Source of the DNA: Chromera velia
Lineage: Eukaryota > Sar > Chromeraceae
DNA length: 25,000 nt
Direction of reading: 5' to 3'
NCBI GenBank assembly: GCA_018398765.1
Contig: JAHBMJ010001739.1
Location: 1 to 25,000 of the forward strand
Part shown: positions 1 to 14,314 of the stretch, piece after piece
Layout of the letters: every line of letters starts with the position of its first letter
Position numbering within the stretch: the stretch's first letter is position 1
Program-made: the position numbers and the translations under genes
The notes under the pieces: model-generated
Seen by the model: only the letters and a program-made list of their open reading frames with translations
Database searches by the model: none
What the model was told of the DNA's origin: nothing

Positions 1-2389
1 CCCCCCCCCCTGCCCTCCCGCCCCGAGTCCCACTCTCGGAACCGCTCTCGGGGGACCATCAGCAAAGGCCTCCCAGATCCATGCAGCAACCGTTTCTCCC
101 GCCCCCTCACCTTCCCACATGCAAATCCAACGACGAGACTCCCGACACTCCCTCCCAGCCATTCCCCCCCCACCCCCAGGGGGTCCTACAGGCTCGCCTA
201 CCGAGACAGCAGCAGCTGGCAGGTCAGCCTCCTCCTCCCACCTGCCGAACGTCATCCGCGCCGCCATCCCTCACGGGTCACCGCAGCAGAGACACACTCA
301 GCAACCGATACGCCATCCGAGGCACCACAAGGGCTCCAACTGCATCCGACCGACCCCGCCTCGGAACCCCTCTGTGCCCGTACAGGGCACTGCCCCGCCA
401 GGTAGCATGGTTAGCTCGGCAGATTCAGGGAGACCCCTGAACGTTTCGGATCTGTTACCCCTCTCTTCCTCAGGAGAGGCGAGGACCCCCTTGTCCCCTG
501 CAGACCTCCACGCAGGCCCGTTGCCAATGTCGCCAGCGGGGGGTCCTGCAGGAATAGATGCGCAGGGGTTTGCTGTGGTGAGGGGTGAGAAGGAAAGAGC
601 GATGAGTGACGGAGACGCAGAACTGCACTTCCAGATGCTTCATGAAGCCGCGTGTGCCAAGAACGGACCAGAGGCTGATGAGGGAGACGCCCCGGCGGCT
701 GCACAGACTCCCGACCGAGTCTGCTCCCTTGACTACGCGCATCCTCCCAGAGAGAGGCACAGCATCTCATTCACAGGCACCCTCGATTCGGGGGGGGGCA
801 CTCACCTATCGGAGTCCCGAGGGAGGGACTGTCCGTCCCTTCTACCTTTCTTGGAGGAGATGAGAAGCGGGGGAGTGTTGACGCTGCTGCCCCCTGCCGC
901 CCGTACGGGCACTATAGAGTCCGACACGAGTGCAAAAACCAGACTGTCGGGCCCGACGGACGGGGGTACACATGCGCCTGCACGCCTCTCAGAACCCGCC
1001 TCCCCCAGCACCCACACGGCGCCTGTACGGGGCGCCTTCGACACAGGGGGGCGAGAAGGAGGCGACGGGGAGAATGAGGATGAGTACAGTTGGGACTTTC
1101 CCCTTGAAGACGTGAATGATTTTTGTCAGCATCCTTCCGACGCTCCCGCTTCTGCCTCTGCATCGGCAACAGCCGCCACGTCAGGTGACGATGCTCATCC
1201 ACAGCCTCAGCCTGGTGGGGGGGCAGCGAGGAGAGGGAAGGAGACGGGACCGGCAGGAGGACCGGGGTCCTCTCCTCAGTCAGACCCTGCGAATGCCGCG
1301 TCTCCTGTGCTCTCGATTGACCGTCCAACTCCCAAACAGCAGAGCACATCAATTCTAGGGGTTGGTCTTTTTTTGTTCTTCCAGATTTCAACTCTCTGCT
1401 TGCTCACCTGTTTCTCTTGGAATAGGGCTGTGAATTTGGCTCTTTTGGGACCTTTTTGTACAGCGTCTTCTTTCTCCTTTTTCTTCATTTCCCTTCGTAT
1501 GTGCACGCCTGCCTGGCTTTTGTCTCTGTCCTTGCCTTTCGCACTTTGTGACCGCGAGCACTGTTTCCTCGAGCATTTCCCTCCTGCAACGTTCGTTCTC
1601 TCCGTGTCTCTCTCTCTCTTTCTCTGCGTGCGAGTGCTATGAGAGAAGGAAAGTGAAAGACGAGAAAGTGGAATGCGTTCGAATCACAGTCGGTGAGTGA
1701 CCTATTCAGGAATCTGATTCTGTTATCTTCTGTTCTGCCCCCATTCGATCTCTCTGCGCTCCCTTCCTCTCACCTCGTTGCCTGCATCCATGCAGAGAAG
1801 TTCCCACGCGCTCTTTGGCGTTGACGGGCTCGGAACGGCAGCTCGACGAATAGGCCTGGGAAGGGGCCTCGTGCACTTGTCCATGGCCCAGGAGGGGGGG
1901 GAGAGGGGCGGGGGAGAGAAGGGCACAACGGGACAGACTGGGAATGTGAGCGTGAGTGCAGCGGCGGAGCGTGCACATCATCGATACTCCGGTAGTGGGT
2001 CGGCAGATTCCAGCAGCCCTCCCGGATCGTGTGCGCAGGAGGGGGGGTTGGAGGAACACTATCAGAGAATACTGCCTCTACCTGCAAGTGGTGCCAGTCC
2101 GGGAGCAGAGGGGACAGGGAGTGGAGACGGCATGAGTCCCCAAGTGCCGCCTGGCCATCGTTCCTTCTCACCGCTCCCGTCTCCAATGCAACACGCACAG
2201 CAGGGCATGATGCCCTCCCTGCCAGTGCTCGCCCCTGCGTCTCCGTCTCTGTCGTTTCATCAGGGGGCCAATGTGGAGGCAGAGACGGGGCAGAGTCCTC
2301 CCCTGCATGCGGTTGCTGTAGCAGGACTGAAAATTGAACGCGAAAGGGAGAAGGACAAGGAGGGGGAGGGGGGGGTGTTGCGTGAGTGA
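1..2389 (+). CDS. 3' end of a large low-complexity protein, function unknown (partial)
   Basis: The frame starting at base 2 is open from the window edge, so this is the 3' part of a longer gene. I see two exons, 1-1360 and 1796-2389. They are joined by a 434-base intron with donor GTTGGT and acceptor CCATGCAG, and both sides are phase 0. The visible part encodes about 650 residues and ends at TGA 2387-2389. The protein is rich in Ser, Pro, Gly and Ala and looks intrinsically disordered. The only patch that looks less random is acidic and aromatic, around bases 1075-1125 (EDEYSWDFPLEDVNDFCQ). The C-terminus is highly charged (KIEREREKDKEGEGG). I recognise no catalytic domain, signal peptide or membrane segment. 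The defining domains, if any, lie upstream. The splice sites match those of the two better-supported genes in this window, which favours a real coding tail. The first exon could still hide a further intron. Confidence 0.6.
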
Positions 2390-3420
2390 AATGGAGGGGG
2401 TACTTGACAGAAAACTGTAAAAAAGGGAGCGGGGTGGGGGAGGAGTGACGTGATGTGCTGTCGAGGGGCGACTTTCTTCCCTTGCGTGTATGAAAGGATT
2501 GAGCGTTTGGGAAGGCTGACGAAGGGGGGTTGATTGGGCGGGAGAAATTCATGCTGTTGTTCGATGTTCGGTGTCGTTTCTGGGGGGGGAGGGTCTGTTT
2601 GGGGGAAGGGAAGCTTGGCTGGTTGGTTTGCCTGGTTTCTTGTAGGTGGGTGGGGACTGGGAAGAGAAAACGAATTAATCGTGTGCTGAAAGAGGGACCT
2701 CATTGGGTGGTAGCAGAGCATTGGTTGAGTGGGAATCGGATCGTTGGGGGGGGTTGGGGGGAGAGAGAGTTTGCAATTCAGTAGGGAAGGGTCTAGGGAG
2801 GGAGGCAATAGGCGGTTCGTTTGTTCGAAGGGAAATGCAAAAAGAGAGACAGAAAGAAAGCGTTCGGGACGTCGAGCGCCTGCATGCCTAGTTGGAATCT
2901 GCCTGTATTTTTCTGTTCGTCTTTTTGTCTGCATGTCAGTCCGTCTGTCTGCCGGGGGGGTGGGGCCTGGCTGATAGTGAGTTGAGAGTTGCAGGCCGAG
3001 GGGCAGGGAGGTTTGTGCGTGCCTGCATGCATGCATGTATGCCTGGGGTCCTTCTGTGACGTGTTTGGGAGGGGGGGGGGAGGAACAACCAGAAGGGCTC
3101 ACGGGGCTTGTACCAAATTGTAGCTTGCTATGACTTGCAGTTGTAGTTTGTTTCACGGAGAGGGGGGCGACGTCGGGGCGGGCCGGTGGGGAAGGTGCAT
3201 CGACACAGCGTGCATGAAAAGCGATTTTCATAACCTGAAAGTGGCGGCGTACTTCTGGGGCTGAGGCCTGGAACGCCACTTTGTCTTCTTTGATTTTCCC
3301 AGGGTTGACCGCGTAACATACGACTGTTGGTGGTGTACATGTGTTTGCATGATTTGCAAGACTGCCTGGCTGGCTTTTTTGCTTAACGAAATGATTGAAA
3401 CGCTTCTGCCGTACCATATT
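2390..3420. other. G-rich 3' flank, no supported gene
   Basis: This stretch follows the stop at 2389 and is strongly G-rich on the + strand, with runs of seven to ten G (for example near 2747 and 3071). It probably holds the 3' UTR and terminator of the upstream gene. Its C-rich complement leaves a long open frame on the minus strand that has no domain-like composition, and I do not accept it. A TGCATGCATGCATG palindrome lies at 3024-3037. Confidence 0.5.
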
Positions 3421-4095
3421 ATATCATATACTAGATCATGTACTCGATGGATACTAGGATGGATACTAGGATGAATATTAAGTGCATGTTGATCGTTTTT
3501 GGGGTGGGAGGTAAAAAACATCATATAGTTATTAAACTTAGCAGTTATAATGCTAGAGCTCTAGACTCTGGAACTAGCTCTGAAAGATCTCTAGTGGAAG
3601 ATAAACATTTATGTTCTTTAACAGTTATTGTTAATAATATTATTAGGCAACTCATCTACTAGTTTGTCCAGTATACCATTCACTCGGCTTTTCCTTTATA
3701 TTATATGCACGCTAATATATGCATGCTATTAAATTCCTAGTGATTTTTCCTCGTAAAATTGTTATAGTAAAATTGCCGCTCTAATTAATTACTGCTAAGT
3801 AGGCTGCTAACAACTTTGAAGTAATTCTACTTAAAGAAAAACCAGATATGATTCTAGATATGATTGCATGATGTGTACCGCTGTGTTGGCGCTCCATTAT
3901 GGAGCCCAAATCTAAGATATGTAAAGAATTATAAGTTTATTTTTTTAATTATTTTCTAGGCAACAAGATTTTACTATTATTAATCGTTATAACTTATATA
4001 ATATAGTTTGTACTCGTATCATGAGTCGTATAATCTTAGAAGTGTTTGCAAGATCAATGTAGCCCTAAATAGCAAGTAGATGCAGTTTGTAAAAC
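3421..4095. other. AT-rich island, possible decayed insertion
   Basis: Base composition changes sharply near 3420 to AT-rich sequence and returns to mixed composition near 4100. A perfect 12-base tandem duplication (ATGGATACTAGG) lies at 3447-3458 and 3459-3470. Within the island, short stretches read as plausible peptide, for example QQDFTIINRYNLYNIV at about 3961-4009 and NNFEVILLKEKPDMI at about 3809-3856. No frame stays open for long. This fits a decayed AT-rich mobile or foreign insert, but I cannot name a family. Confidence 0.35.
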
Positions 4096-5182
4096 GTCGA
4101 TCGATATCGTTTTCAGGCTTTGGCGTGGGTGCAAAGAGAGTAGACAAACAAGCAGGCAGCCCCACACGGCCGCAGAAGGCTTTAAGCTCCCAACACAGTA
4201 AGCTTCTTCTGCAACAGTCGGAGACGGCTCTACGAACTTCTTGTTCCCCCAGTCTCTTGACACAGTTGAGGCACCCGGAGTCGCCAGGTGTCGCCTCACT
4301 CCGGAATAAACAGCGGTGCTCTAAAAGGACAACCACAGAGCAAGCAGAGGAAGCAAAACACCCACAACGACCTCGGAGCTTCAACCGGCTGAGGAGACGC
4401 CTGCAAGCTGGGCCCTCCACTCCACACAGATCCAGAACCATGGCAAACACGGCGGTGCCCGTGACTTCGCACGCCTGGGGGTAGACGCCAGCCTTCCAGG
4501 TTTCCCCCTTCCTTCAATGTCGACCAGACAAACCGCGCTCACGGCCGCAGCCAGTTTTTGAGAAGGCAGCGTAGTGTAGAAGAAGAAACTGGAGGAGACG
4601 GCGAAAATCTAGGGGCATGACTCGATGGGGGTTTTCCACCTGGGTCAGGACGGCAAGTCACACGTATGCACACGCCATGAAGCACTTCAGGACGGCTGTG
4701 GTGGCGTGGGCTTCCCAGTATACGAACACCAGTCGGGGAAAAGCAAAGAGAATAAAGAAAAAGAGAAAAAGAGAGAGATGGGATAGAAGAAGGCGGGCAG
4801 CTTGGCTCCTCTCGGCCACCTTCTAATCCTACAGACCAGCGTTTAGAACCGACCTTTTCTCATAGTTCAGGAGAAACCCCTTTTGAGCCGCTGGGGGTCA
4901 TTTATCGTATTTTTGCGTGTGCTTTCTCCTTTGGGGGAGGGCTGCTGAGCTTGTCTCTTACCGAACGTTGGAAGCCTCGAAGGATAGGCCACTAGTCTAG
5001 GCAGACGACGATGGCGTATGATGATGTAACACCGAGCTTCCGACTTTATAGCTCAATCTTTGAGCCACTATAGACAAACCCTCCCTTGTTTGCAGCCTTT
5101 GTCGTCTTCGAAGCATTTCGAAGCTTTCTACAGTACCCCGCGGACCTCTTACAAAACAATCACAAGGAACTAAGACTCTGAC
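4096..5182. other. Mixed-composition region, no gene assigned
   Basis: Several frames of 70-140 codons occur on both strands here (for example minus 4019-4450 and plus 4080-4484). None shows a recognised motif, and I could not chain them with convincing splice sites. The minus-strand exons proposed at 5183-5990 would continue into this stretch if they are real. Confidence 0.3.
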
Positions 5183-5990
5183 CTGCTGTCTTCTATCTTC
5201 TTTTCCACGCGCGCCTGTGTCGTTTTCCCGCCCGTTTTCCTGCGCAAACCACACAGAAGAGGCGGAGGCCAGAAAAGGCGACTCTGAGAAAATATTTTTC
5301 TGAAGGAAAAAGGTTGTGAACGAGGGCGATTTACGCACGTAACCGGGTGAGAAGCCCCCTCCATCTCTTTTAGCTTCTCCACCTGGTCCTGTTGATTCGC
5401 AAGAAGACCCTGCACGTGCGTAAACCTGCTTTCTGCTCTACCAAAGTCAAACCCGACCGGTGAGGGCTGAGGGCAGACCCGGCACACAGAGCCAGTCGGG
5501 ACGGTCTCTAAGTTCGCCCCCTTGCGGCCTGTCCGAGCGGGACAGGCGACTGAAAAGAAGTGACTGAAGCCTACCGCGTATCCAAACTTGATCCCAATTA
5601 AGAAGAATCTGATCAATCAAACCTCGAATGAAAGTTCAGCTAGGGTGGCCTTGTTCAGTACCCCCCTATTGTCCAGCACTTCTCTCAGAAAGCAATCACA
5701 AGCTTGGAATGAAGCCCCCACGACATTCATGCAGAGAGAAAAAAACAAAAAGAGTCACAAAGAAGTAAAAATAGGAAAGAGAAGGGCGCAATTGCCTGAG
5801 TTGCGTCGACTTCATCAAAGACTCTGACCTGGAGTCTCTCTCTGCGGCTTCCTTTTCGCTTTGCTTGGACGTCTGGCGCTTGGCCCTGCAGAGGAGAAAA
5901 CATGGAAAAAAGAGATAGAGGAATGACCATCTACGGACCCGCGTAAAGAAATGTATACCGATCCTCCCAATTTTGTTACCTTAACTCACA
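5183..5990 (-). CDS. Possible exons of an unknown minus-strand gene
   Basis: Read on the minus strand, four donor-like sites follow one another and all fit the GTNNG donor rule of the supported genes. They lie after 5990 (GTGAGT), 5829 (GTCAGA), 5339 (GTGCGT) and 5183 (GTCAGA). They bound candidate exons 5885-5829 (57 nt), 5466-5339 (128 nt) and 5239-5183 (57 nt), with phases that can be joined (0-0, 2-1). The middle exon reads like a hydrophilic coiled coil (LLANQQDQVEKLKEMEG) and the last is also charged (QARVEKKIEDS). The intron between the last two would be only 99 nt, shorter than the others in this window. I found no start codon, stop or recognised domain. It may be a real small gene, a pseudogene or chance. 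Confidence 0.3.
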
Positions 5991-6159
5991 TGGCGAAGAG
6001 AAAATCTCAGAAGAGGAGGAACGGGGAAGTCCCAGATCGGCAACAGAAAAGTATGCAGCTCAAACGAGATAGGCCCCCATGTACTGATTTTGTTTTTTCA
6101 GTCGCCCTCAGAGTATTGGCATCTTTCACCTCTCAACGGACTCTGAGGTGTATATAGGC

Positions 6160-9400
<3,241 letters not shown>

Positions 9401-10397
9401 ACTGCCTCATGCGTTGCCACCGAACGCTAGACGCCTATTCATAGGCCGACGGCAATGGCGTATGATGATTATGATGATGATGATGCTAGCGCAGTGTGAA
9501 GTGGTCCGTCCCAATAGTATTAAATCGAAACAAATGTACAAACTGATTTACAAGGCCTCAATACACAAAGCAGGCCAAGCAAATGGAGGAAGCACATATA
9601 CACGCACATGCACGACAGCCCCGACCCCCCCCCCTCGGCCGAGAACCACTTGACGAATTCACGCGGCCAGAAAACAAACAACTCCTTCTGTGCCACGATA
9701 TCCTCCTTCCCTCCCCCTCCTGTCGAGAGGGGAGGAGAAGAAACGATTGAATGCAAACAAAACTGCATGTCCTTCTTCTCTCTACACAAATGCACTCCCC
9801 TGCAAGGATCTCCTCGTCCCCCACCCCCCCTCCCTGTAAAACGGTCCGTTGATTTTCACGTCGTTTAATCAACCCCTCTCTCTGCCTGCCAGAGGAGGTG
9901 TAATGGCGGCGATTCCCATCCCCCTCCGGACGGACCCTCAGACGTCTCCGTCTCTCCCCCCCTTCCCCCCGGACAGCGACTCTCATCCCTCTACCTGCAC
10001 CGGTCTCCAGAAAGAAGACCAAGGGACCCATTCAGTGAGGAGACAACCACAGAGTGGAGCGGTTGATTTGATTTGATTGACACTTCCTTCCTCCCCCGTT
10101 TTCCCCTTTCTTTGTCACCTCTGCCCATGACATTCAATGAGGGCTCACCCCCTTTTTCGTTAGTCAAGGGACCCTTACCCCCTCTTTCTCCTTCTCTGAT
10201 TGAGCCGAGACCAGCTTGATGGAGAGGGAGAGGGGGTACAAGAAGGGACGAAGAGAAGGGAGGGAGGCAACCAAGGGAGGGCACATTCTCTCTTGTACGC
10301 CACCCTCCGATCTTAGCTTAGCAAGTCTGAGTGCAAAGGGAACGAAAAGGAACACCTCTCTGAAGTCGACGAGGCGAATGAATGAATCAATGAATGG

Positions 10398-10610
10398 ATG
10401 AATCGGGAGATGGCGGCGTACATGCAGGAACGGCTAGGGAGAGCCCCGGCCTTTGAGCATGCATTAAGGGAAGGAAAGGAGGTGCCTGCAGGCCCGATGA
10501 AAGCTTTGCTCGACCGCACCGAACCGAAGGGGGAAGGGAATGGTCCCTTAGGTTTGGCTGCGAGTTCAAATGTTCTAGCTTACGATGGGAAAGCGCTGAT
10601 TGAGATGTGA
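10398..10610 (+). CDS. Short hypothetical ORF, unrecognised
   Basis: This is a 70-codon frame with less biased composition than the surrounding frames (for example MAAYMQERLGRAPAFEHALR near its start), ending in TGA at 10608-10610. It has a small in-frame lead but no convincing upstream acceptor. It could be a terminal exon of an unseen + strand gene or a small independent ORF. It may also be chance within the UPF1 3' flank. No family is recognised. Confidence 0.2.
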   Translation: MNREMAAYMQERLGRAPAFEHALREGKEVPAGPMKALLDRTEPKGEGNGPLGLAASSNVLAYDGKALIEM

Positions 10611-11365
10611 TGAGAATGTGACAGGCAAAGAAGGAAAGAGGGACAAACAAGTGGCCAAAGCAGGAAAACCAGTGGAAAGAATCGAGGCCAGGAGCATATC
10701 AAATTTGGTTTCCTTCTGTCCTTTTTCGTATCCCCTCTAGTCTCCCGTTGCTTCGCGTCGAAAAAAGATCGCAGTGCAGTATGCGATCGGCAAACTCCCT
10801 TTGGTCTGGTGGGTGGACACGACCAAAGAGAAGCTTCTTTTACTTTCTGGGTTGTGTGTGTGTTGCCTTTCTGTTCAAAAAGACGCCAGAGAGGAATGGA
10901 GGGCAATAAGGTGCAGCTAGGGAGACTCACAAGACAGTATCTTCCAGCAAGCCGGTCCGCATTCATCTCTCTTGCCTCACTCACTCCTCTCCTCTTTCGA
11001 ACCCCTTCTCTCTTCATAAATTTCCTGTCTATCAGGTTCGAAATCGTCCCATCTCCTCGTTGCCTCTCCACTGCTCATACCTCTCTTCACCAATCTTCCT
11101 CCCTCACGTCTTACTTGGGTATAGGTTGTCTTTCAGCATCGGTTTGTCTGTCTTCGTCAATGGGTTTGTCTGCCTCTCTCTCATGTCACTTTGAACATAT
11201 TGTTTGTCTGCTTTGCTTTGTCAAACACACGAGCCCCTCCTCGTCCGTCCTCTGCTTCAATCAACCCACGAGAGGACTGGAAAAGGAAATACAGACAGGC
11301 AGCAAGACAGAGATTCTCTTCTCTCTCCTCCCTCCGTCACAGCCCTCCCTCCCTCTCTCTTTTGA

Positions 11366-11390
11366 CCTTCCTTCCTTCCTTCCTTCCTTC
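11366..11390 (+). repeat. (TTCC)n microsatellite just past the UPF1 stop
   Basis: About five to six TTCC units lie immediately downstream of the UPF1 stop codon on the minus strand, where they read as (GGAA)n. They probably fall in the 3' UTR. Confidence 0.8.
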
Positions 11391-11392
11391 AC

Positions 11393-14275
11393 TCATTCGA
11401 GGAGGCCCTGAGACTGGAGGCCCTGAGACTGGAGGAGGTTGCCGAACTGGAAGTCCGCAAGGGAGGCGAGGCTGTCCGTCTGCACACGCACAGACACACA
11501 CGGGGGAAGACAGACAAACACAAAAAATGCGAAGGTATGTAACGAGCTTCAAAAACGGGCGGGCTGGTTTCCCCGGAGAACATGCCGATGCGTCTCTCTC
11601 TCTCCCTCCATCCCCGAAATAGAGGGTACAGAGTGAAACGTTGACCCAATCAAGTGAATGTACACAACATAGCAGTGGAGGCAGTGGAAAGTCCAATTTT
11701 CGATACCTCAAAAAGAACACACAGTTGGAGTGGAGGAAACCGGTAGACAAGGCAACAATGCGCGAAAGTGAAGTGAGAGACTTTTATTCTCATTTTTTGG
11801 CAGGCAGACAAGACAGACAGACTCGACCACACTAACGAACGAACCTGAGAGAACGAGAAGTCTCCACTCTCCCCTTGGGTCTCTTTCCCCTTCACGGTCT
11901 GCATCTGGCTGTTTAGCTCGGTCATCTGGCTCTGGCTGTCCCCACCCAACAAGGCATCCGAGTTACCTTGACTCTGCGTCGCTTGAGCTCGCAGCCCCCT
12001 CTTCCCCACCTCCCTCTCCCTGTCCCTTTCCCTCTCTCTGTCTCTGTCCCGTCTCCTCGATCTTTCTTTCCTCTCTCTGCCCTCCCTCCCCCCCTCCCTC
12101 TGTGCAGCAGAACTATCCTGGAAATACCTCCCAGGCGCATTCACGTACGAGTTCCCATACCCCGACGTCTCCTGACTGAACGGCAGAGACAGGGAGAGAC
12201 CTACCAGCCCCGCATCAGAGAGACTAGGGCCGTGACCAGCCCCAATCCCCCCACGGCTGCTGCTGGGGGGAGCCGCAGCCGCTGCCGCCGCACTTGCAGG
12301 CATTAGTGGGTTCACCCCTCCTCCCATTCCGCCACTGCCAGGAACAACCTGCAGCCAGACAGACAGACAGGTAGCCAGAGAGGAAAATGGAAGGAAACAC
12401 AAGAAGAGAAAGAAGAGAATGCCTCCCAGCCCTATCACACACGTGCTCTGCCACATCGAGAGACGTGGACCACTTCCTCATTCACAAGAAAAACAAATCT
12501 CGATGTTTCAGAGTCGTTTTATGAAAGAAGGTTGCCAGAAAGCGACCAGGCAGACGGAAGCAGACTGCGCCCATCTCTCCACTCCTCTCTTTAGCAGAGG
12601 AACCAACCAATGGGTGGGTGCTGCTATTCTACCGCTGCCGCTTCCCTCCTTCATCCCACCCCCCATACCTGATGGGCAGAGGGCAATCCCCCAGCGAACC
12701 CCCATTGGGAGTTTCTGTCTGCTGCGTCCTTTTTGGCATCGTCTGCAAACACACAGATGCAGGCAAAGAGAAGGTCAAAGAGTCACAGGGATTGAGAGAC
12801 CAAGGGATTGTATCGTTTCTATGTTCTTCCTTTATTTTTTCTGTCCCTTCACACTCAGATCAAGACCAAGCAGCAGACAGGGAGAAAGGAAGTGATGAAG
12901 AGTGAACTGAAAAGAACGAACTGATCAAGAAAGCAAAAAGCTGCTTCCTTCCCACCCCTCTGCTCTGTTCATCTCTTTTTGACAGAGACTGAGAGATACA
13001 CCGAGGGAAACGCAGACACCTCGAAAAAAGAGGAAACACAAAAAGATCTTGAGATCCTCAACCTCAGCCACACTTCTCTTTCTTTTTCTCGCCTGCAGGG
13101 CTTACCTGGAGCTTTCTCGCCCTGGTTTGCATGCGGGTTGCCGTGCAGTCCCGTGAGGTAGGCAGGGGGCACCCTGACGGATTTGGGGAAAGAGATCGAG
13201 ACCTCCTTCAGGCTCTGCAAAGGGCCCTCCACCACCAGACGAAACTTCTTGTAGTGGTTCAGGAGATTCACCCACACCGGGTTCTGGAGTTTGTGGTGCT
13301 GCTTTGACAAAACCTTCGCGTTGCCACAAATGATCAGACCGAAGCGCGCACGTGTGAGAGCGACATTCAGACGACGAGGGTCCTGGAGAAACCCAATGCC
13401 TGCAGAGTGTTGGGCGGAGTGCGCGGAGCCATCCATGCACGTACATAAATACTTGCATGCAGACGTGTGTGCGTGCAAGAACCAGCGAGATGTCAAACCG
13501 ACCACGTTGAATGAACACGCGGCCCTTGCAACGACGATCTAGGCAGATCTTTGCAGAGAGAGAAAAGACACGAATTGACAGACGCAGAATGAAAGAGAGA
13601 AAAGAGAGGGGACGGAGAAAAGGGACAGGAAACGGACGACCCCAGCCAGCTGATCCTCACTGCATGCCCCCCCTCCTTCCCTTTCTTCTTCTCACCCTAC
13701 CTTGATTCTGGTTCGATCGCACAGTCGTCAGGACGATAAACTCCTTCTCTCTGCCCTGGAACGCATCCACAGAGGCCACCTCCATCTCCTTCCACTCATT
13801 CGCGTTCTGCACCTGCTTTGCGAACACTTGCTGGAGGTACGCACGCTGGCCGTCATAGGGAGTCACCACTCCGATTTGGGTTCCCCTGAGGAAGAGAAGA
13901 AAGAAGGGCAGAAGGATCGTGAAGGAAAGAAAGAGTTTGTTCACTTGACGCATTGCAACCAGGGACAACAGTAAAACCGTGAACGAATACCAGTACAGCC
14001 ACATGTAGGTGTGCAGGTGCGTGTATGTATGGGTGTATGTTCTGTCTCTCTTCACCCACTTCCCTTGAGATGCGCTTCCGGCTGAGTGCCTGACTGACTG
14101 ACTGACTTGATGCCGATTTTGAGAAGGAAGCTGACGACCTTCTCGACGTTCTGGGCCTCGCTTCTGTTGAGGAAGGAAGTGCCACTCGCCGAGATCTCCT
14201 CCAGCCCTGTGGAGTGAAGGAACATCATCGGCATGTCCCCACTGCAGCAATTAGTTTTATTCATTCATTCAGGCA

Positions 14276-14314
<39 letters not shown>

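Larger units (their letters stand above)
9401..11392. other. UPF1 3' flank and intergenic DNA
   Basis: UPF1 is transcribed leftward and stops at 11393, so the right part of this stretch should hold its 3' UTR and polyadenylation signals. I could not fix a cleavage site. Runs such as CCCCCCCCC near 9625 and pyrimidine blocks near 9950-10000 and 11320-11390 make many short low-complexity frames. One + strand frame at 10398-10610 is listed separately. Confidence 0.4.

Noticed and set aside
411-770. Minus-strand frames opposite the left gene's first exon
   Set aside because: They are shadows of the open + strand frame, with no motif and no splice support.
1361-1394. Acceptor TTCTTCCAG close to the left gene's donor
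   Set aside because: It would leave an intron of about 34 nt. The acceptor at 1795 gives a typical length and a long open exon in phase.
2260-3417. A 385-codon open frame on the minus strand
   Set aside because: It is rich in Pro, His, Thr and Ser, follows the C-rich complement of a G-rich flank, overlaps the end of a better-supported + strand exon and shows no domain pattern.
12712-12730. Tandem CAGCAG acceptors inside UPF1 exon 14
   Set aside because: They keep the frame but lack a pyrimidine tract. The upstream acceptor TGTGTGTTTGCAG fits better.
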